From Streptomyces tailanensis (GTDB taxonomy: Bacteria > Actinomycetota > Actinomycetes > Streptomycetales > Streptomycetaceae): 64,000 nt of DNA. Positions 25,450 to 34,083 of this stretch are shown one piece after another; the first letter of the stretch is position 1; every line of letters starts with the position of its first letter. The stretch is from contig NZ_VTHJ01000017.1 of the NCBI RefSeq assembly GCF_008386495.1, positions 1 to 64,000 on the forward strand, given 5' to 3'. The notes below the pieces were generated by a model. The model had not been told where the DNA came from, made no database searches, and worked only from the letters and a program-made list of their open reading frames with translations. Position numbers and translations under genes: made by a program.

Positions 25450-27078
25450 TCAGTGGGCGTGGCCGTGACCATGGCCGTGGCCCGCGTCGGCCGGCTCCTC
25501 TTCCTTCTTCTCGACGACCAGGGTCTCGGTCGTGAGGAGGAGGGAGGCGATGGAGGCGGCGTTCTCCAGGGCGGAGCGGGTGACCTTGACCGGGTCGATG
25601 ACGCCCTGCTTCACCAGGTCGCCGTACTCGCCGGTGGCGGCGTTGAAGCCCTGGCCCTTGTCGAGCTCGGCGACCTTGGAGGTGATGACGTAGCCCTCCA
25701 GGCCGGCGTTCTCGGCGATCCAGCGCAGCGGCTCGACGGCGGCCTTGCGGACGACGGCGACACCGGTGGCCTCGTCGCCGGTCTTGTCGAGGTTGCCCTC
25801 GAGGACCTTGACGGCGTGGACGAGCGCGGAGCCACCACCGGAGACGATGCCCTCCTCGACCGCGGCACGGGTCGCGGAGATGGCGTCCTCCAGACGGTGC
25901 TTCTTCTCCTTCAGCTCCACCTCGGTGGCGGCGCCGACCTTGATCACGCATACGCCGCCGGCCAGCTTCGCGAGGCGCTCCTGAAGCTTCTCGCGGTCCC
26001 AGTCGGAGTCGGTGTTCTCGATCTCGGACTTGATCTGGGCGACGCGGCCCTGGACGTCCTCGGAGTTGCCGGCGCCGTCGACGATCGTGGTGTCGTCCTT
26101 GGTGACGGTGACGCGGCGGGCGGAGCCGAGCACATCGATGCCGACCTGGTCGAGCTTGAGGCCGACCTCCTCGGAGATGACCGTGGCGCCGGTGAGGGTC
26201 GCCATGTCCTGCAGCATCGCCTTGCGGCGGTCGCCGAAGCCGGGGGCCTTGACCGCGACGGCGTTGAACGTGCCGCGGATCTTGTTGACCACCAGGGTCG
26301 ACAGGGCCTCGCCCTCGACGTCCTCGGCGATGATCAGCAGCGGCTTCGAGGAGTTGGTCTGGATGACCTTCTCCAGCAGCGGCAGCAGGTCGGCGATGGC
26401 GCCGACCTTGCCCTGGTGGATGAGGATGTACGGCTCGTCGAGGACGGCCTCCATGCGCTCCTGGTCCGTGACGAAGTACGGCGACAGGTAGCCCTTGTCG
26501 AAGGCCATGCCCTCGGTGAAGTCCAGCTCCAGACCGAAGGTGTTGGACTCCTCGACGGTGATGACACCGTCCTTGCCGACCTTGTCCATCGCCTCGGCGA
26601 TGAGCTCGCCGACCTGCTGGTCCTGGGCGGACAGACCGGCGACGGCGGCGATGTCGGACTTCTCGTCGATCGGCCGGGCGGTCGCGAGGAGCTCCTCGGA
26701 CACGGCCTTGACCGCGGCGTCGATGCCCTTCTTCAGGGCGGCCGGGGAGGCACCGGCGGCGACGTTCTTCAGGCCCTCACGCACCAGCGCCTGGGCGAGC
26801 ACGGTGGCGGTGGTGGTGCCGTCACCAGCGATGTCGTTGGTCTTGGTCGCCACCTCCTTCACCAGCTGGGCGCCGAGGTTCTCGTACGGGTCCTCGACCT
26901 CGACCTCACGGGCGATGGTCACGCCGTCGTTGGTGATGGTGGGGGCGCCGAACTTCTTGTCGATGACGACGTTGCGGCCCTTGGGGCCGATCGTCACCTT
27001 GACCGTGTCGGCAAGCTTGTTGACGCCGCGCTCGAGGGCGCGACGGGCGTCCTCGTCGAACTTCAGGATCTTCGCCAT
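25450..27078 (-). CDS. groEL: chaperonin GroEL (GroEL1 type)
   Basis: A 542-residue large chaperonin subunit that folds proteins in a double ring with GroES and ATP. The nucleotide site GDGTTTATVLAQ and the apical/intermediate features are intact. The C-terminus is histidine-rich (GHGHGHGHAH) instead of the Gly-Gly-Met tail, as in the groES-linked GroEL1 of actinobacteria. It lies 129 nt after groES in the same operon, under the two CIRCE sites upstream of groES. A second groEL copy is expected elsewhere in the genome. Confidence 0.98.
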   Translation of the reverse strand: MAKILKFDEDARRALERGVNKLADTVKVTIGPKGRNVVIDKKFGAPTITNDGVTIAREVEVEDPYENLGAQLVKEVATKTNDIAGDGTTTATVLAQALVREGLKNVAAGASPAALKKGIDAAVKAVSEELLATARPIDEKSDIAAVAGLSAQDQQVGELIAEAMDKVGKDGVITVEESNTFGLELDFTEGMAFDKGYLSPYFVTDQERMEAVLDEPYILIHQGKVGAIADLLPLLEKVIQTNSSKPLLIIAEDVEGEALSTLVVNKIRGTFNAVAVKAPGFGDRRKAMLQDMATLTGATVISEEVGLKLDQVGIDVLGSARRVTVTKDDTTIVDGAGNSEDVQGRVAQIKSEIENTDSDWDREKLQERLAKLAGGVCVIKVGAATEVELKEKKHRLEDAISATRAAVEEGIVSGGGSALVHAVKVLEGNLDKTGDEATGVAVVRKAAVEPLRWIAENAGLEGYVITSKVAELDKGQGFNAATGEYGDLVKQGVIDPVKVTRSALENAASIASLLLTTETLVVEKKEEEPADAGHGHGHGHAH

Positions 27079-27207
27079 GGGAGCGGTTCAGCCCTCTCGG
27101 AAAATGTCGGTGAAACGAACTGCGCCCCTGACGCCCGGCTGATTAGTGGTCGCGGGGGCCAAGGGCGCAGCTCACAAGCAATGTGCTTCGGTTGGGAAGC
27201 GGGTGAA

Positions 27208-27516
27208 TTACTTCTCGATGATCGCGAGCACGTCGCGAGCCGAGAGGACGAGGTACTCCTCGCCGTTGTACTTCACCTCGGTGCCGCCGTACTTGCTGTA
27301 CAGCACGATGTCGCCGGTCTTGACGTCGAGCGGCAGGCGCTCGCCGTTCTCGAAGCGGCCCGGGCCCACGGCCAGGACGACGCCCTCCTGGGGCTTCTCC
27401 TTGGCGGTGTCCGGGATGACCAGGCCAGAGGCGGTGGTCTGCTCGGCGTCGAGCGGCTGGACCACGATGCGGTCCTCAAGCGGCTTGATGGCAACCTTGG
27501 AGCTGGTGGTCGTCAC
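27208..27516 (-). CDS. groES: co-chaperonin GroES
   Basis: 102 residues, the lid of the GroEL chamber. The core IKPLEDRIVVQPLDAEQTTASG and the mobile loop region are typical, and the C-terminal part keeps DIVLYSKYGGTEVKYNGEEYLVL. GTG 27516 follows GGGAGG. It is the first gene of groES-groEL and is controlled by the HrcA/CIRCE system judging from the operators at 27616-27689. Confidence 0.98.
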   Translation of the reverse strand: MTTTSSKVAIKPLEDRIVVQPLDAEQTTASGLVIPDTAKEKPQEGVVLAVGPGRFENGERLPLDVKTGDIVLYSKYGGTEVKYNGEEYLVLSARDVLAIIEK

Positions 27517-27615
27517 GATCCGACCTCCCCCTTCGGAGATCTCACGGGGTTAACTGTCTGAGGTGGCGACCAGGTGGATCCGTCGTCGCGGGTGCCGGAC
27601 CTGCCCGTCGCGTAG

Positions 27616-27642
27616 TTGGCACTCTCCAGGGGGGAGTGCCAG
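27616..27642. promoter_or_regulatory. CIRCE operator (proximal)
   Basis: TTGGCACTC, nine bases, GAGTGCCAG: the HrcA repressor site with one changed base in each arm relative to the TTAGCACTC-N9-GAGTGCTAA consensus. It is 100 nt upstream of the groES start. Confidence 0.9.
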
Positions 27643-27662
27643 AACTGAGACTATGACCGTGG

Positions 27663-27689
27663 TTAGCACTCGGTCAAGCGGACTGCTAA
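27663..27689. promoter_or_regulatory. CIRCE operator (distal)
   Basis: TTAGCACTC, nine bases, GACTGCTAA: one mismatch from consensus, 20 bases beyond the first copy. Two tandem CIRCE elements suggest tight HrcA control of groES-groEL. Confidence 0.88.
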
Positions 27690-27726
27690 TCGCGAGCGGC
27701 GCGGCGGATATTCACATGCGGATTCC

Positions 27727-27772
27727 GCATGGGGTCACCAGGCATCAGAGCATGGGGTCACCAGGAGTCAGA
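27727..27772. repeat. 23-bp tandem duplication
   Basis: GCATGGGGTCACCAGG followed by CATCAGA (27727-27749) is repeated at once as the same 16 bases plus AGTCAGA (27750-27772), with two mismatches. It lies just past the stop of the deacetylase gene, between it and the CIRCE region. Confidence 0.85.
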
Positions 27773-27778
27773 GGCGGG

Positions 27779-28720
27779 TCAGAGGTAGTCCTCCAGGCGC
27801 CCCACTGTCAGTCCCTGCTCCTGGATCCGGCGCAGCAGCCGGGTCGTCATCTGCGTGAGGCTGGCACCCTTCAACTGGTCTGGGCCCTGAGTGAGGGTTC
27901 CCCCGCTCGAGCGAAGCCGAGGATGAGGGAGCGCCAGGACGATGTCGCCGGGGCGGAGGCGGTCGCCGACGGTGTGGCGGAGGCCGGTGATCCGCATGGA
28001 CGCGCGCCACAGGACGACCGCCGAGATGCCGCAGTCGGCGGCGGCGCGGAGCGTGGTGGTGTCGTAGGCGCCGTAGGGCGGGCGGAAGAGGGTCGGGCGG
28101 ATGCCGAAGCGCTGTCTGAGTTTGTTCTGCTGTCCGCAGATCTCGGCCCGTTGCCCGGCGTACGGCAGGCCGCGCAGGGCGGTGTGATCGAGGGTGTGGT
28201 TCTGTACGGTCGCGCCGACCGCGCGGAGCCGGGCGAAGTGGCCGTACCCCGGGCCCACCACGCTGTCCGTGAGGAAGATGCTCACCGGAAGCCGCAGTTC
28301 GCGCACCATGTCCACGAAGCGCGGGTCCTTCTCGGCCCCGTCGTCGTACGTCAGGAAGACGACCTTGTCCCGGGTGGGGATGTGGTCGACGACCGGCGCC
28401 GGCCCGGGCCCCGACGCGTGAGGGGCGGGCGGCCGGTCGGGGTTGCTCGGCGCGGGAGCGAGGGGGGCGGACAGGCCCCAGCGGCGGTACGGCGGCGGGG
28501 AGGGGTGGGGCCCACCCGGAGCCGGTCCGTGGGCCGGCCCGTGAGCCGGTCGGGAGGGATCCGTCGAACCGTTCTCCCCCGGCCCCGCGGCGGTGTCGGC
28601 GGGGTCGGGGGACCGGTCGCCGCAGCCGGCGGCGAGGAGCGCGGCCGTCAGCAGCATCGCCGCGCCCCCTGGCAGGAGGTGCGGCCCGCGCCGACGGCGT
28701 GCGCCCCGCCGCCGCCTCAC
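27779..28720 (-). CDS. polysaccharide deacetylase lipoprotein (second of pair)
   Basis: 313 residues, a predicted lipoprotein (basic start, then LLTAALLAAGCG). The NodB-type domain removes N- or O-acetyl groups from cell-wall or capsular sugars. Metal and catalytic motifs are present: TYDDGAEKD, QNHTLDHTAL and FRPPYGAYD. GTG 28720 overlaps the stop of the upstream paralogue by four bases (GTGA), so the two are translationally coupled. Near the C-terminus a dispersed hairpin repeat is inserted in frame, giving PHPRLRSSGG where the paralogue has SHFRGR. The end LEDYL is still shared, so the frame survives, but the affected loop follows the conserved GDIVL. Confidence 0.9.
   Translation of the reverse strand: MRRRRGARRRRGPHLLPGGAAMLLTAALLAAGCGDRSPDPADTAAGPGENGSTDPSRPAHGPAHGPAPGGPHPSPPPYRRWGLSAPLAPAPSNPDRPPAPHASGPGPAPVVDHIPTRDKVVFLTYDDGAEKDPRFVDMVRELRLPVSIFLTDSVVGPGYGHFARLRAVGATVQNHTLDHTALRGLPYAGQRAEICGQQNKLRQRFGIRPTLFRPPYGAYDTTTLRAAADCGISAVVLWRASMRITGLRHTVGDRLRPGDIVLALPHPRLRSSGGTLTQGPDQLKGASLTQMTTRLLRRIQEQGLTVGRLEDYL
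27900..27929. repeat. dispersed hairpin repeat, family 1, inside a coding sequence
   Basis: CCCCCGCTCGAGCGAAGCCG and its flank match the repeat cores at 11255 and 59507. Here it lies within the deacetylase reading frame and adds about 12 residues relative to the adjacent paralogue. Confidence 0.8.
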
Positions 28721-29766
28721 AGGTAGTCCTCCAGCCGGGCCACCGCGTACCCCTCGGCGGTCACCAGGTCGAGGAAGCGGCGGATCATGTCGGGCATGGT
28801 GCCCTTCCAGTGGTCGCGGCCCCGGAAGTGGCTGAGAACGATGTCGCCCGGGCGGAGGGTGCGGTCCGTTTCGCGGTAGTCCCAGCGGTCGGCGAAGACC
28901 TCCTCGTTCCAGAGGGGGACGGCCTTGATGCCGCAGACCTTGGCGGCGCGCAGGGTGTTCTGGTCGTAACTGCCGTACGGCGGCCGGAAGAGCGTGGGCC
29001 GGGTGCCGTACCGCTCCTCGATCACGTCCTGCATGCCGCAGATCTCGCGCTTCTGGGCGGCGTAGGGGAGGGCGCGCATGACGCGGTGGTTGAGGGTGTG
29101 GTTGTTGATGACGACGCCACGGTCGCGCATGCGCGCGAAGTAGCCGTAGTCCTCCTTGATCAGGTAGTCGCTGAGGAACGCGGTGTACGGGATCTTCAGC
29201 TCGCTCATCATCCGCAGGAACGCCGGGTCCTTCTCGGCGCCGTCGTCGATGGTGAGGAAGACGACCTTGTCGCGGGTGGGGATGGTGGTGAAGACCGGCG
29301 GAAGTCCGTCCTCCACGTGCCCGTCGACCTCGAATCCCTCACGGGTCTCGAGGACCGGCTTCCTCTCCGGCGGCGGGGGCGGGGTCAGCGGCACCTCGGC
29401 CAGCCCCCAGCGCTTCGCGGCGGCGACCCGGGCGGCGTACGACCGGCGCAGCTTCCCGGCGTACGCGTCGAGGTCGCGGGCGGGGGGTTCGACGAGGGAT
29501 CGGCGATCGCCGGGCTGACCGTGGAACGGCCGCCGGCGTTCGACCCCAGAGCCTTCCTCGGAGCCTCCTCCGGAACCTTCCCTGGATACCTCTCCGGAGC
29601 TCTCCCCGGAACCGCCCTTGGCGCCGCCCTCGGCACACCCGGACACGATGACGGCGACCGCGAGGGCGGGTACGGCGAGGACGGCGATTCCGCCCCGGAC
29701 TCCGCTCCCCCGCCACCCGTTCGCCTGTTTCGCACCCTCTACATAATTTTGTCGTACTAGTCGCAT
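28717..29766 (-). CDS. polysaccharide deacetylase lipoprotein (first of pair)
   Basis: 349 residues with a lipoprotein signal (ALAVAVIVSGCAEGG) and a Ser/Gly/Glu-rich linker. The NodB domain (about 170-349) carries FLTIDDGAEKD, INNHTLNHRVM and FRPPYGSYD, so the Asp-His-His metal site is complete; the usual TFDDGP is TIDDGA. It probably acts outside the membrane on peptidoglycan or a wall glycan. ATG 29766 was taken as start; it lies in an A+T-rich stretch (CAAAATTATG) with a weak ribosome site. The downstream paralogue overlaps its stop codon, so they form an operon. Confidence 0.9.
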   Translation of the reverse strand: MRLVRQNYVEGAKQANGWRGSGVRGGIAVLAVPALAVAVIVSGCAEGGAKGGSGESSGEVSREGSGGGSEEGSGVERRRPFHGQPGDRRSLVEPPARDLDAYAGKLRRSYAARVAAAKRWGLAEVPLTPPPPPERKPVLETREGFEVDGHVEDGLPPVFTTIPTRDKVVFLTIDDGAEKDPAFLRMMSELKIPYTAFLSDYLIKEDYGYFARMRDRGVVINNHTLNHRVMRALPYAAQKREICGMQDVIEERYGTRPTLFRPPYGSYDQNTLRAAKVCGIKAVPLWNEEVFADRWDYRETDRTLRPGDIVLSHFRGRDHWKGTMPDMIRRFLDLVTAEGYAVARLEDYL

Positions 29767-29894
29767 GGCGCCGCATCCTCGCAGGGCGGCCCCGCCCCGC
29801 CGACCCGACACCGCCACGGCCCGCGCACCATCCACCGACTGGCCCACACGAGTCCTACCTGACCTCTGCGACCTCCCTGACCGACAATGGCCCG

Positions 29895-31085
29895 GTGAAC
29901 GACCTCGACCCCGCCACCTTCCTCACCCCCCTCCTCACCCCCGAGGGCCGCGCCCTCCTCGACGAGGTGCGCGGCACCGAACCGGCGCGGGAGTTGGCCG
30001 TGGCGACCCGGCTGCGCCGCGACCACCCCGCCGCCCTGGTCTCGGCCGCGATGGCCCAGGCACAGCTGCGGCAGCGGGCGGCGGCGAAGTTCGGGGCGGC
30101 GGACGCGGAGCGGATGTTCTTCACGCCGAACGGGGTCGAACAGTCCACGCGGGCGAGCGTGGCCACGTACCGCGCCCGGTGTTTCCAGGCGCTCGGCGTG
30201 CGCTCCGTCGCCGACCTGTGCTGCGGCATCGGCGGCGACGCCATCGCCCTCGCCCGGGCCGGCATCCGGGTCCTGGCCGTCGACCGCGACCCGCTGACGG
30301 CGGCGGTGGCCCGCGCCAACGCCGACGCGCTCGGCCTCGCCGACCTGATCGAGGTACGGGAGGCGGACGTCACGGACATCGACACCTCCCCGTACGACGC
30401 GGTCTTCGTCGACCCGGGCAGACGCGGCGGCCGGGGCCGGATCTTCGACCCCGAGGCGTACTCACCCCCGCTCTCCTGGGCCGTCGCCACCGCCCTCAAG
30501 TCCCCGCGCGCCGCACTGAAGATCGCCCCCGGCATCCCCCACGAGGCGGTCCCCGCCGAGGCCGAGGCCGAGTGGATCTCGGACGGCGGGGACGTGAAAG
30601 AGGCGGTGCTGTGGTTCGGCACGGGCGCGGAGGGCGCCGTCCGCGCGACCCTCCTCCCCGGCCCGCACGCCCTCCTCGGCCGCGGCCTCCCCGACCCCGA
30701 CGTCCGTCCGGTGGGGCGCTACCTCTACGAGCCCGACGGCGCTGTCATCCGCGCCCACCTCGTCGCCGAGGTCGCCGAGGCCCTGGGGGGCGGCCTGATC
30801 GACCCCACCATCGCCTACGTCACCGCCGACGAGCACCACGTCACCCCGTACGCCACCGCCTACGAGATCACCGACCGACTCCCCTTCAACGTCAAGAAGT
30901 TGAAGGCCCTGCTGAGGGAACGCGGGGTCGGCGTCCTGACCGTGAAGAAGCGGGGCTCGGCCGTCGAGCCGGAGGAGCTGCGCAAGAAGGTCAAGCCCCA
31001 GGGCCCGAATTCGGCGACGGTCTTTCTGACCCGGGTCGCGGGGGCGCCGACGATGCTGATCGGGCATCCGGTTCGGACAGAGTGA
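29895..31085 (+). CDS. class I SAM-dependent methyltransferase with THUMP-like domain
   Basis: 396 residues. The Rossmann-type methyltransferase motif I (VADLCCGIGGDAIALARAG) is at about 105-123, followed by the acidic loop (VLAVDRDPLTAAVARANA) and motif IV region (AVFVDPGRRGGRGRI). The C-terminal about 90 residues (AYEITDRLPFNVKKLKALLR, VGVLTVKKRGSAVEPEELRK) form the THUMP-like domain found in a group of actinobacterial proteins of unproven, probably RNA-related, function. GTG 29895 is 6 nt after GACAAT (29883-29888), so the message is probably leaderless. Confidence 0.9.
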   Translation: MNDLDPATFLTPLLTPEGRALLDEVRGTEPARELAVATRLRRDHPAALVSAAMAQAQLRQRAAAKFGAADAERMFFTPNGVEQSTRASVATYRARCFQALGVRSVADLCCGIGGDAIALARAGIRVLAVDRDPLTAAVARANADALGLADLIEVREADVTDIDTSPYDAVFVDPGRRGGRGRIFDPEAYSPPLSWAVATALKSPRAALKIAPGIPHEAVPAEAEAEWISDGGDVKEAVLWFGTGAEGAVRATLLPGPHALLGRGLPDPDVRPVGRYLYEPDGAVIRAHLVAEVAEALGGGLIDPTIAYVTADEHHVTPYATAYEITDRLPFNVKKLKALLRERGVGVLTVKKRGSAVEPEELRKKVKPQGPNSATVFLTRVAGAPTMLIGHPVRTE

Positions 31086-31100
31086 GCGGGACTACCTGCG

Positions 31101-32402
31101 CTACACCTCGCTCGCGGCCGCCTTCCGCAGCAGAAGGCCCCGCTCCCGCTCGTTCCGCGCCAGCCCCGCCGCGCGTTCGAACTCGGCCCGGGCCTCCGCC
31201 GTACGGCCCAGCCGGCGCAGCAGATCACCGCGGACGCTCGGCAGCAAGTGGTAGTCGCGCAGGGTGGGTTCGGTGGCGAGGCGGTCGACGATCTGAAGGG
31301 CGGGTTCCGGGCCGTCGGCCATCGAGACGGCGACCGCGCGGTTGAGTTCGACGACGGGGGACGGGGAGCGGGCGGCGAGAAGGGCGTAGAGGGTGGCGAT
31401 CTTCGGCCAGTCCGTCTCCTCGTAGGTGTACGCCTGGGCGTGGCATGCGGCGATGGCCGCCTGGAGGGCGTACGGGCCGGGGGCGCCCGGGGAGAGGGCG
31501 GTGGCGCGGCCCAGGGCGGTGAAGCCACGGGTGATGAGAAGGCGGTTCCAGCGGCGGCGGTCCTGGTCCTTGAGGAGGACCGGTTCGCCGGACGGGCCGG
31601 TACGGGCGGCGGCTCGCGACTCCTGGATCTCCAACAGGGCCACCAGGCCGTGCACTTCGGGTTCCTTGGGCATCAGCCCCGCCAGCTGCCGGGCCAGCCG
31701 CAGGGCGTCCTCGCACAGGGCCGGGCGCAGCAGGTCGTCGCCGACGGTGGCCGCGTACCCCTCGTTGAAGATGAGGTAGATGACCTCCAGTACGGAGTCC
31801 AGCCGGGCCTGGCGGTCCGGGCCGTAGGGCACCTCGAAGGCGACGGCCTTGGCGGCGAGGGTCCGTTTGGCGCGCACGATGCGCTGGGCGACGGTCGCCT
31901 CCGGGGCGAGGAAGGCGCGGGCGATCTCCGGCGTGGTCAGACCGCCGAGGAGGCGGAGCGTGAGGGCGATGCGGGCCTCGGCGGAGAGTACCGGGTGGCA
32001 GGCGGTGAAGACGAGGCGGAGCAGGTCGTCGTCGATGTCGTCAGGGTCACGAAGGACAGACGGCTCGTCGAGGTGCGGCCCCGCCGCCTCCAGGTCCCGG
32101 CCCACCTCCGCGAGCTTCCGCGCGTACCGCTCCCGGCGCCGTACGAGGTCGATCGCGCGGTGCTTGGCCGTGGCCGTGAGCCAGGCGCCCGGGTTGTCCG
32201 GAACCCCGTCCCGCGGCCACCGCTCCAGCGCCGCGACCAGCGCGTCCTGCGCCAGCTCCTCCGCGATACCGACGTCCCGCACGATCCGGGCGACGCTGGC
32301 GATGACGCGGGGGGATTCAAGCCGGAAGACGGTGTCGATGGCGTTCACGGCGGACTGGGCGGGGCCGGCGGACTGGGCGGGGCCGGTGGGCTGTGATGTC
32401 AC
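31101..32402 (-). CDS. ECF42-type RNA polymerase sigma factor
   Basis: 433 residues, much longer than an ordinary ECF sigma factor. Region 2 (about 28-95: AEELAQDALVAALERWPRDG, WLTATAKHRAIDLVRRRERY) and region 4 (about 130-185: LGGLTTPEIARAFL, EATVAQRIVRAKRTLA) are followed by a C-terminal domain of about 240 helical, TPR-like residues (DUF6596 type). That extension and the neighbouring DGPF/YCII gene mark the ECF42 group, in which the extension replaces an anti-sigma factor in control. GTG 32402 lies 48 nt after the DGPF gene, so they are one operon. Confidence 0.93.
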   Translation of the reverse strand: MTSQPTGPAQSAGPAQSAVNAIDTVFRLESPRVIASVARIVRDVGIAEELAQDALVAALERWPRDGVPDNPGAWLTATAKHRAIDLVRRRERYARKLAEVGRDLEAAGPHLDEPSVLRDPDDIDDDLLRLVFTACHPVLSAEARIALTLRLLGGLTTPEIARAFLAPEATVAQRIVRAKRTLAAKAVAFEVPYGPDRQARLDSVLEVIYLIFNEGYAATVGDDLLRPALCEDALRLARQLAGLMPKEPEVHGLVALLEIQESRAAARTGPSGEPVLLKDQDRRRWNRLLITRGFTALGRATALSPGAPGPYALQAAIAACHAQAYTYEETDWPKIATLYALLAARSPSPVVELNRAVAVSMADGPEPALQIVDRLATEPTLRDYHLLPSVRGDLLRRLGRTAEARAEFERAAGLARNERERGLLLRKAAASEV

Positions 32403-32450
32403 AGCCCACCATCAGACACCCGTACGGCCTCAGGGCAAAGGACGGGCCCG

Positions 32451-32807
32451 TCAGCCCTCCTGGATCTCCCGCACCTCGCACGTCACCGTCCAGTGCTCCT
32501 CGTGCACCTTCAGGAACCGCTTGGCCCACTCCACGGCCTCGGCCATGTCCTTGCACTGCATGAGCGCGTAGCCGCCCACGACCTCCTTGGTCTCGGTGAA
32601 CGGCCCGTCGGTGACCGACAGTTCGCCGCCCTCCCAGCGCACCCTCTTCCCCTGCGCGGTCGGCATCAGCCCGGCGGTGTCGAGCATGACCCCCGCCTTG
32701 GTGATCTCCTCCAGCAGGTCCCCCATCCGCTGCATCAGCTCGGGGCTCGGCCCCTCGGCGGGCGCGGTGGACTCGTCGATCCGGACCATCGACAGATAAC
32801 GCGGCAT
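32451..32807 (-). CDS. DGPF-domain (YCII-related) protein
   Basis: 118 residues from ATG 32807 with GAAGGAG upstream. The YCII/DGPF fold is shown by the motif SVTDGPFTETKEVVGGYALM (about 64-83) and MPRYLSMVRIDES at the start. Such proteins are the typical operon partners and targets of ECF42 sigma factors; their chemical role is unclear. It precedes the sigma gene, and a fitting ECF42 promoter lies about 55 nt upstream. Confidence 0.93.
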   Translation of the reverse strand: MPRYLSMVRIDESTAPAEGPSPELMQRMGDLLEEITKAGVMLDTAGLMPTAQGKRVRWEGGELSVTDGPFTETKEVVGGYALMQCKDMAEAVEWAKRFLKVHEEHWTVTCEVREIQEG

Positions 32808-32860
32808 GGTGACTCCTTCGGTAAGGGCGGGCGGGGTCTCTTCCCGCCTCTCACCCTTGC

Positions 32861-32887
32861 GTCGAACGGGCCCCACGCGAATCGACA
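32861..32887 (-). promoter_or_regulatory. candidate ECF42 promoter of the DGPF-sigma operon
   Basis: On the minus strand TGTCGA (32887-32882), 17 bases, then CGAC (32864-32861). This fits the recalled ECF42 promoter pattern (TGTCGA at -35, CGA/TC at -10) and would place the start site about 45-50 nt before the DGPF start codon, implying autoregulation. Confidence 0.55.
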
Positions 32888-32947
32888 CGGCCGCCATATT
32901 TTTTTCGAGATTCCTCGACAGCCTCGGCGGCCTCGACGGCCGGAGGC

Positions 32948-34009
32948 TCACTTCAACGACTCCCACAGCTCGGCCGCCTCCGGCTCGTCCGGGACCACGC
33001 GGTTGTGGTCCCAGAGGGCCGTGGTCACCGGCAGCGTCACGGTCTTCGTGTCGTCCGAGGACAGGCCCTTCAGGCTCTCGCCGAGGCTCATCAGTTCGCT
33101 CAGCGAGTCCAGCCCGGTGTCCGTCGTCAGGCTGCCTGTGATCGCGTCGGCGGCCTTGTAGAGCTCGGCGGGGTCGGTCAGGAGGTTCGTGGACGCGATC
33201 TGCTCCAACAACGACTTGACGAGCGTCTGTTGGAGGCCGATGCGGCCGAGGTCGCTGCCGTCGCCGACGCCGTGGCGGGTGCGGGCGAGGGCCAGGGCCT
33301 GTTCGCCGTCCAGGTGGTGGGTGCCGGCCTCCAGCGTCAGATGGCTGTCCTCGTCGTCGATGTCCTCGTCCGTGGTGACCGTGACGCCGCCGAGGGCGTC
33401 GACCAGCTTCGCGAAGCCCGAGAAGTCGATCTCGATGTAGTGGTCCATGCGGAGGTCCGTCATCGACTCGACCGTCTTCACCGCGCACACCGGCCCGCCC
33501 ACCGCGTACGCGCTGTTGAACATCACGTTGTACGCGACCGATGTCGAACCGCCCGACTCCGTGGGGCAGGACGGGCGGGTGACCAGCGTGTCGCGCGGGA
33601 TGCTGACCACCGTCGCCTCGGTGCGGCCCTCGTCGATGTGGACCACCATCGCCGTGTCGGAGCGGGCACCGGAGTCCTCGTCGCCGCCGCCGAGTTCGGC
33701 GTTCTCCTCGCCGCTGCGGGAGTCCGAGCCGAGGACGAGGATGTTCAGCGCGCCGCTCGGCAGTGGCGCGGCAGAGGCTGAAGGGGACACCTGGGTCTTC
33801 GCGGGGCGGTCGTCGCCGAGCGCGCTGTTGATGTCGACGCTCGTGATGTTGTCGTTGAGCTGCCAGAACGCCCAGCCTGCCCCACCCGCGCCGAGTACGA
33901 GGACGCCGGCGAGCGTGAATCCGATGACCTTCAGCCGGCGCGACCGCCGGCCCAGCCGTCTGTCCAAGCCCTCGTTGTCGTCCCCGTACTCGTTTCCTTC
34001 ACCAGTCAC
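32948..34009 (-). CDS. LytR-CpsA-Psr (LCP) family protein
   Basis: 353 residues: a short basic cytoplasmic part, one membrane helix (about 28-50), and an outer LCP domain (about 85-300). LCP proteins attach teichoic acids, polysaccharides or arabinogalactan to peptidoglycan. Key features are LGSDSR, DTAMVVHIDEGR, SIPRDT, and HLDGEQALALARTRHGVGDGSDLGRIGLQQ, which carries the catalytic arginines. GTG 34009 has no strong ribosome site. It ends 74 nt from the xylanase gene on the same strand, but no functional link is evident. Confidence 0.93.
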   Translation of the reverse strand: MTGEGNEYGDDNEGLDRRLGRRSRRLKVIGFTLAGVLVLGAGGAGWAFWQLNDNITSVDINSALGDDRPAKTQVSPSASAAPLPSGALNILVLGSDSRSGEENAELGGGDEDSGARSDTAMVVHIDEGRTEATVVSIPRDTLVTRPSCPTESGGSTSVAYNVMFNSAYAVGGPVCAVKTVESMTDLRMDHYIEIDFSGFAKLVDALGGVTVTTDEDIDDEDSHLTLEAGTHHLDGEQALALARTRHGVGDGSDLGRIGLQQTLVKSLLEQIASTNLLTDPAELYKAADAITGSLTTDTGLDSLSELMSLGESLKGLSSDDTKTVTLPVTTALWDHNRVVPDEPEAAELWESLK

Positions 34010-34083
34010 ACACAGGAACGTACGTCCGAATTGTTACGCGCAGGAACCTCCCGCGCGCTTTCCTTCGGGAATTCTCAGACTTC

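Noticed and set aside
27779..28720. Calling the repeat-bearing deacetylase a pseudogene
   Set aside because: The frame is open to the normal C-terminus, motifs are intact and it is coupled to its upstream partner.
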